The notes under the pieces are model-generated. The model was given only the letters and a program-made list of their open reading frames with translations, was not told the origin of the DNA and did not search any database. Shown one piece after another: positions 63,001 to 64,000 of a DNA stretch of 64,000 bases. The stretch spans positions 11,800,338 to 11,864,337 of the forward strand of contig CM060199.1 in NCBI GenBank assembly GCA_030562195.1. Reading direction: 5' to 3'. The first letter of the stretch is position 1; the number at the start of each line of letters is the position of its first letter. Both the position numbers and the translations under genes were made by a program. Source of the DNA: Nipponacmea schrenckii. Its lineage: Eukaryota > Mollusca > Gastropoda > Lottiidae.

Positions 63001-64000
63001 TTTTCTAAAGCATTGTTAAAGTGTGGTCATGGATCTGAAATATACCAATCATACAGAAATAATCTTCTGAGACCTAGCAAATCTAGTCAATCAGGAATGT
63101 GCCAGTTGAAAGGGAATTTGAAAAAAATTACTCACAATCTAAGTCTATGTAATTATTGGAGGAACATTTTCTCTCACAATCTGCTAAGGATCTGAATCTA
63201 TTCTTGTTTCCATGGCAACCACCATAGGTAAATATCCGACAAGATTTGGTATTATAATCATAAAAATATCTTTTGTGACTTGCTCTACATGGACCAGTTG
63301 ATGATGGCAGTTTACAAATATCTATATAAAAGATGATTTAAATCAAAAACTTGTAATCTTTAACTGGCATTTCTACAAAATGCCCTTCACCTCAGAGAAA
63401 CCCTAATTTCACCTTCAAATTGTTTTGGATCTCATAGTTCATGTGCTATTTGTTCGCATCAAATTTGCAATAAAATGATTTGTTGATGAAATTTCAAATA
63501 ATAATATTTAATCATAGAATTAAAATTCATCACATTTTGTTAAAATTTAGATTGAAAAACTGACCTTCTTCTTTCACATTTACACAATGTTTTTGGCATT
63601 TCTCTATGGTTTCGAAACGATTCTGGTTGCCATTACAACCACCATACCAGAACTGTTCACAAGCATTGGTTTGACCATTATAATAATATTTAATAGTAAA
63701 ATTACCACAGGTACCTCGGTCCCTCTCTAGACCACATGAAGCTGCAAAAATACATATTTTAACTTGAGACAGATATATGGATATACTATTTCTGTATATA
63801 TCAGAATAACCAATAGCAAAAAGAGGGGATTTTCATTGGGTCGATATTTTCCAGAAAATTTCAAAGGCAAAGTGTGATTTATTAACAAACAGAAGCTGCA
63901 TCTTATTTCCTAAATTTGCAGCATGTGATGTGAGGTTTGATGAGTATTTTTTACGATAGCAAAATGGAGCAGAAATTCATATATTTCCCTACTTATCCAG
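38897..64000 (-). CDS. PAPLN: Papilin, multi-Kunitz extracellular matrix protein (partial, 5' end outside)
   Basis: I traced 35 exons, about 7.0 kb coding or 2,330 residues, ending at the stop 38897-38899. Exons from the 5' side: 63565-63741, 63136-63321, 62776-62894, 62562-62607, 62195-62362, 61686-61898, 61143-61418, 60154-60417, 59920-59994, 59539-59706, 58745-59166, 56888-57079, 55193-55234, 54714-54890, 54521-54568, 53258-53455, 52664-52855, 50013-50102, 49455-49640, 49016-49093, 48606-48791, 47727-47819, 47336-47515, 46737-46988, 46321-46500, 44436-45644, 44038-44217, 43371-43469, 42831-43025, 42410-42541, 41989-42118, 41163-41317, 40101-40376, 39289-39561 and 38897-39036. Order: Kunitz x2, CCxDG repeats, Kunitz x2, Ig, then Kunitz exons alternating with linkers, CCxDG, three Ig, PLAC. 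This is papilin architecture. The N-terminal thrombospondin repeats would lie right of the window. Nearly all junctions are phase 1. Confidence 0.93.
39289..39561 (-). CDS. PAPLN: Papilin Ig domain (most C-terminal)
   Basis: One phase 1-1 exon. I-set pattern: [20 protein letters not shown], then [16 protein letters not shown] with the DxGxYxC motif. Confidence 0.88.
40101..40376 (-). CDS. PAPLN: Papilin Ig domain (second from C-terminus)
   Basis: One phase 1-1 exon. [20 protein letters not shown] and [14 protein letters not shown] give the two Ig cysteines, Trp and DxGxYxC. Confidence 0.88.
40750..41147 (+). mobile_element. Fragment of the ATACGCCCAC element in a papilin intron
   Basis: It shares GATAGCTTGACAGGCAAGG, TAACATACGCCCACTGGCA and repeated AAGTCAAGGGCAATAAC with the insertion at 2396-4038. 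The fragment ends about 10-15 bp from the donor of papilin exon 41163-41317. Confidence 0.75.
41163..42118 (-). CDS. PAPLN: Papilin Ig domain split over two exons
   Basis: Exons 41989-42118 and 41163-41317 join in phase 2 inside the domain ([18 protein letters not shown], then [13 protein letters not shown]). This is one of only two non-phase-1 junctions I found in the gene. The intron between them carries a minisatellite. Confidence 0.85.
41522..41957 (+). repeat. 38-bp minisatellite
   Basis: About eleven copies of AGGACTATAGGAGCTATGCT followed by ATGTAAGCTATGTTCAAT, with small indels. It lies in the intron that splits a papilin Ig domain. There are no spacers of varying sequence, so it is not a CRISPR array. 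Confidence 0.92.
42410..42541 (-). CDS. PAPLN: Papilin linker with CCxDG repeat
   Basis: A PPPRRTT-type basic proline linker is followed by [19 protein letters not shown] and a final Cys, matching the papilin CCxDG cassette that also occurs at 62195-62894. Confidence 0.82.
42831..43025 (-). CDS. PAPLN: Papilin Kunitz domain 16 (C-terminal-most)
   Basis: A six-cysteine BPTI pattern with [29 protein letters not shown] and ECSNRC. P1 is Ser and the next residues form an NWT glycosylation sequon. It is closest to domain 8 (56888-57079). Confidence 0.9.
43165..43365 (+). mobile_element. tRNA-related SINE in papilin intron
   Basis: An A-box-like TAGCCCAGCAGCTCTG (from 43180) and a B-box GGTTCAATCC at 43210-43219 are followed by a tail with GATGGGACAATAAATAGAGG. 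A similar tail sequence occurs near 19775. Family unknown. Confidence 0.6.
43371..43469 (-). CDS. PAPLN: Papilin Thr/Pro linker exon with APVTR repeats
   Basis: This 33-codon phase 1-1 exon encodes five to six copies of APVTR or close variants, a mucin-like O-glycosylatable spacer between Kunitz 15 and 16. Confidence 0.8.
44038..44217 (-). CDS. PAPLN: Papilin Kunitz domain 15
   Basis: [34 protein letters not shown] and ECRLKC; P1 Ser followed by NWT, plus a second sequon NST. It is almost identical to domains 14, 13 and 9. Confidence 0.92.
44436..45644 (-). CDS. PAPLN: Papilin histidine-rich repeat exon
   Basis: A single 1209-bp phase 1-1 exon of 403 codons. After a short lead ([20 protein letters not shown]) it encodes roughly 16 tandem 18-residue units, each two halves of the form NHSHGTSGM and DHSHGHSKT, then a Gly/Ser/His/Gln-rich end. 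There are no cysteines. The His spacing (HSH/HGH) resembles metal-binding histidine-rich proteins; this is inference. Acidic Asp/Glu alternate with Lys between His clusters. Flanking exons are near-identical Kunitz domains 14 and 15. The DNA is a 54-bp minisatellite and all neighbouring reading frames look open, but only this frame fits the splice phases. Confidence 0.88.
46321..46500 (-). CDS. PAPLN: Papilin Kunitz domain 14
   Basis: [20 protein letters not shown]; all six cysteines; differs from domain 15 by only a few residues. Phase 1-1, 180 bp. Confidence 0.92.
46737..46988 (-). CDS. PAPLN: Papilin Gly/Thr/Gln linker exon
   Basis: 84 codons, phase 1-1, built of degenerate SGTGRGQ-type repeats ([20 protein letters not shown] and on). 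It is low complexity and probably disordered. A different frame reads as a Glu/Leu-rich helix but does not fit either splice phase. Confidence 0.78.
47336..47515 (-). CDS. PAPLN: Papilin Kunitz domain 13
   Basis: [34 protein letters not shown] and DCRLKC. Phase 1-1, 180 bp; P1 Ser with NWT sequon. Confidence 0.92.
47727..47819 (-). CDS. PAPLN: Papilin Arg/Gly linker exon
   Basis: 31 codons, phase 1-1, charged Gly/Arg/Gln-rich ([20 protein letters not shown]). No domain recognised. Confidence 0.7.
48606..48791 (-). CDS. PAPLN: Papilin Kunitz domain 12
   Basis: [34 protein letters not shown] and DCENSC. Phase 1-1. Confidence 0.9.
49016..49093 (-). CDS. PAPLN: Papilin Thr/Ser linker exon
   Basis: 26 codons, phase 1-1, [24 protein letters not shown] mucin-type spacer. 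Confidence 0.72.
49455..49640 (-). CDS. PAPLN: Papilin Kunitz domain 11
   Basis: [34 protein letters not shown] and SCREVC. P1 Gly with NWT sequon. Confidence 0.9.
50013..50102 (-). CDS. PAPLN: Papilin Thr/Ser linker exon (QISTST repeat)
   Basis: 30 codons, phase 1-1, [20 protein letters not shown]. The repeat is visible in the DNA as two GATGTGCTGATTTG units. Confidence 0.72.
50280..51486. mobile_element. hAT-like inverted-repeat element in papilin intron
   Basis: Its ends are 34-bp inverted repeats starting CAAAGACCATATAAATAATA (left 50280, right ending TATGGTCTTTG at 51486), with ACCGAGG directly flanking both sides as a 7-bp duplication. CA-start ends and a 7-8 bp duplication point to the hAT group. 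There is no transposase. Inside, at 51247-51364 (minus), is a start codon followed by a 39-codon frame and a strong CAG|GTAAGG donor. Confidence 0.75.
52280..52590 (+). repeat. Four-copy degenerate repeat (GGGGAAGTAACT)
   Basis: Units of roughly 80-90 bp share ACTACTTTGAA, CAACTAGGGGAAGTAACTA and GGTTAAATGTCTA. It lies in a papilin intron. Confidence 0.7.
52664..52855 (-). CDS. PAPLN: Papilin Kunitz domain 10 (divergent)
   Basis: [34 protein letters not shown] and DCHSTC. P1 Tyr; lacks the NWT sequon of its neighbours. Phase 1-1. Confidence 0.88.
53258..53455 (-). CDS. PAPLN: Papilin Asn/Thr-rich linker exon
   Basis: 66 codons, phase 1-1, with several N-glycosylation sequons (NLT, NQT, NMT, NFS, NET, NDS) and no cysteine. 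Probably a heavily glycosylated spacer. Confidence 0.78.
54521..54568 (-). CDS. PAPLN: Papilin small linker exon
   Basis: 16 codons, phase 1-1 ([16 protein letters not shown]). Supported by both splice sites and by phase; no domain. Confidence 0.62.
54714..54890 (-). CDS. PAPLN: Papilin Kunitz domain 9
   Basis: [34 protein letters not shown] and DCRLKC; a close relative of domains 13-15, although five exons and the divergent domain 10 separate them. Confidence 0.92.
55193..55234 (-). CDS. PAPLN: Papilin mini linker exon
   Basis: 14 codons, phase 1-1 ([13 protein letters not shown]). Weak on its own, but both phases fit. Confidence 0.6.
55235..56887 (-). other. Papilin intron, AT-rich
   Basis: No domain exon was found. 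It holds a short poly-C run at 55329 and a long C-poor stretch at about 56110-56680 with repeated TATTGAAA/GTATTTGAAA words. Confidence 0.5.
56888..57079 (-). CDS. PAPLN: Papilin Kunitz domain 8
   Basis: [34 protein letters not shown] and ECRSRC. P1 Gly with NWT. Nearly the same as domain 16. Confidence 0.92.
57298..58307. mobile_element. Inverted-repeat element with TCTTGGTTCTCAGGCA ends
   Basis: 16-bp inverted termini at 57298-57313 and 58292-58307 enclose about 1.0 kb. The inside mixes GGCGGGCGG-T/A-rich tracts with a more GC-balanced segment at 57480-58100. No target duplication is clear. It lies in a papilin intron. Confidence 0.55.
58745..59166 (-). CDS. PAPLN: Papilin Kunitz domains 6 and 7 in one exon, with frameshift
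   Basis: Domain 6 ([39 protein letters not shown]) has P1 Arg. Domain 7 begins [20 protein letters not shown] in the same frame, then shifts: from about 58890 leftward [17 protein letters not shown] and ECSNIC continue in another frame. One base is missing at the run of four A at 58893-58896 (plus strand); counting it restores the phase 1-1 exon rule. It is the only exon with two Kunitz domains. Either a sequencing or assembly error at a homopolymer, or a real break. Confidence 0.82.
59539..59706 (-). CDS. PAPLN: Papilin Kunitz domain 5
   Basis: [33 protein letters not shown] and DCENYC. P1 Tyr, chymotrypsin-like. Phase 1-1. Confidence 0.9.
59920..59994 (-). CDS. PAPLN: Papilin linker exon
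   Basis: 25 codons, phase 1-1 ([20 protein letters not shown]). No domain. Confidence 0.66.
60154..60417 (-). CDS. PAPLN: Papilin internal Ig domain
   Basis: [19 protein letters not shown] and [14 protein letters not shown]. It sits among the Kunitz domains rather than with the C-terminal Ig cluster. Phase 1-1. Confidence 0.87.
61143..61418 (-). CDS. PAPLN: Papilin Kunitz domain 4 plus Thr/Pro tail
   Basis: [33 protein letters not shown] and DCEERC with P1 Arg: canonical trypsin-type loop. It is followed by a [12 protein letters not shown] spacer. Confidence 0.92.
61686..61898 (-). CDS. PAPLN: Papilin Kunitz domain 3
   Basis: [33 protein letters not shown] and ECQSVC; P1 Lys. Phase 1-1. 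Confidence 0.9.
62195..62894 (-). CDS. PAPLN: Papilin CCxDG repeat block (three exons)
   Basis: Exons 62776-62894, 62562-62607 and 62195-62362 encode three tandem CCxDG cassettes: [39 protein letters not shown] and [20 protein letters not shown]. The junction 62776/62607 is phase 0, inside the array. This cassette is diagnostic of papilins. Confidence 0.85.
63136..63321 (-). CDS. PAPLN: Papilin Kunitz domain 2
   Basis: [33 protein letters not shown] and DCERKC; P1 Arg, canonical inhibitor loop. Phase 1-1. Confidence 0.92.
63565..63741 (-). CDS. PAPLN: Papilin Kunitz domain 1 of the window
   Basis: [33 protein letters not shown] and KCQKHC; P1 Gly followed by NFT sequon. Phase 1-1. The gene continues to the right, and a possible donor (GATAAGTAGGG on the minus strand) lies at the very edge near 63990-64000. 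Confidence 0.9.

Overview
This is a eukaryotic, AT-rich, intron-rich animal window. Every gene I could read is a metazoan nuclear gene split by GT-AG introns. The gene content, a Penelope-like retroelement, tRNA-derived SINEs and many small inverted-repeat elements suggest a lophotrochozoan, most likely a mollusc; that is inference, since no species-specific marker is visible. Exon boundaries below were derived by hand from splice sites, codon phase and family similarity. No RNA or tRNA genes of standard form and no CRISPR arrays were seen.

Layout, left to right: (1) 381-9372 (-), the N-terminal half of SETD3, the actin-histidine methyltransferase, running off the left edge; its introns hold a broken Penelope-like element, SINEs and small inverted-repeat elements. 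(2) 10540-13544 (+), cyclin K (CCNK), head-to-head with SETD3. (3) 14689-23348 (+), a GPR180/TMEM145-family seven-helix membrane protein with a 5.3 kb first intron full of repeats. (4) 26550-27073 (-), a twin-CX9C protein of the COA4 family. (5) 27347-28861 (+), DTD2, head-to-head with COA4 across 273 bp. (6) 29486-36394 (+), TADA2B, a SAGA adaptor in 15 coding exons. (7) 38897 to beyond 64000 (-), a very large papilin. Thirty-five exons (about 7.0 kb coding) give 16 Kunitz domains, several CCxDG papilin repeats, four Ig domains, Thr/Pro and Gly/Gln linkers, a 403-codon histidine-rich repeat exon and the C-terminal PLAC domain.

The genes do not form a pathway. SETD3, CCNK and TADA2B act on cytoskeleton, transcription and chromatin; COA4 and DTD2 are mitochondrial-assembly and tRNA-proofreading genes; papilin is extracellular matrix. 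SETD3, CCNK, DTD2 and PAPLN all lie on human chromosome 14, and SETD3-CCNK is also adjacent and divergent in human, so part of this order looks ancient.

The most unusual region is papilin. Almost every exon is flanked by phase-1 introns, so domains can be duplicated or swapped without breaking frame. Nine Kunitz domains carry an N-glycosylation sequon directly after the reactive-site cysteine loop position, and a long metal-binding-like His repeat has been inserted between two near-identical Kunitz exons. One Kunitz exon carries a 1-nt frameshift at an A/T run.
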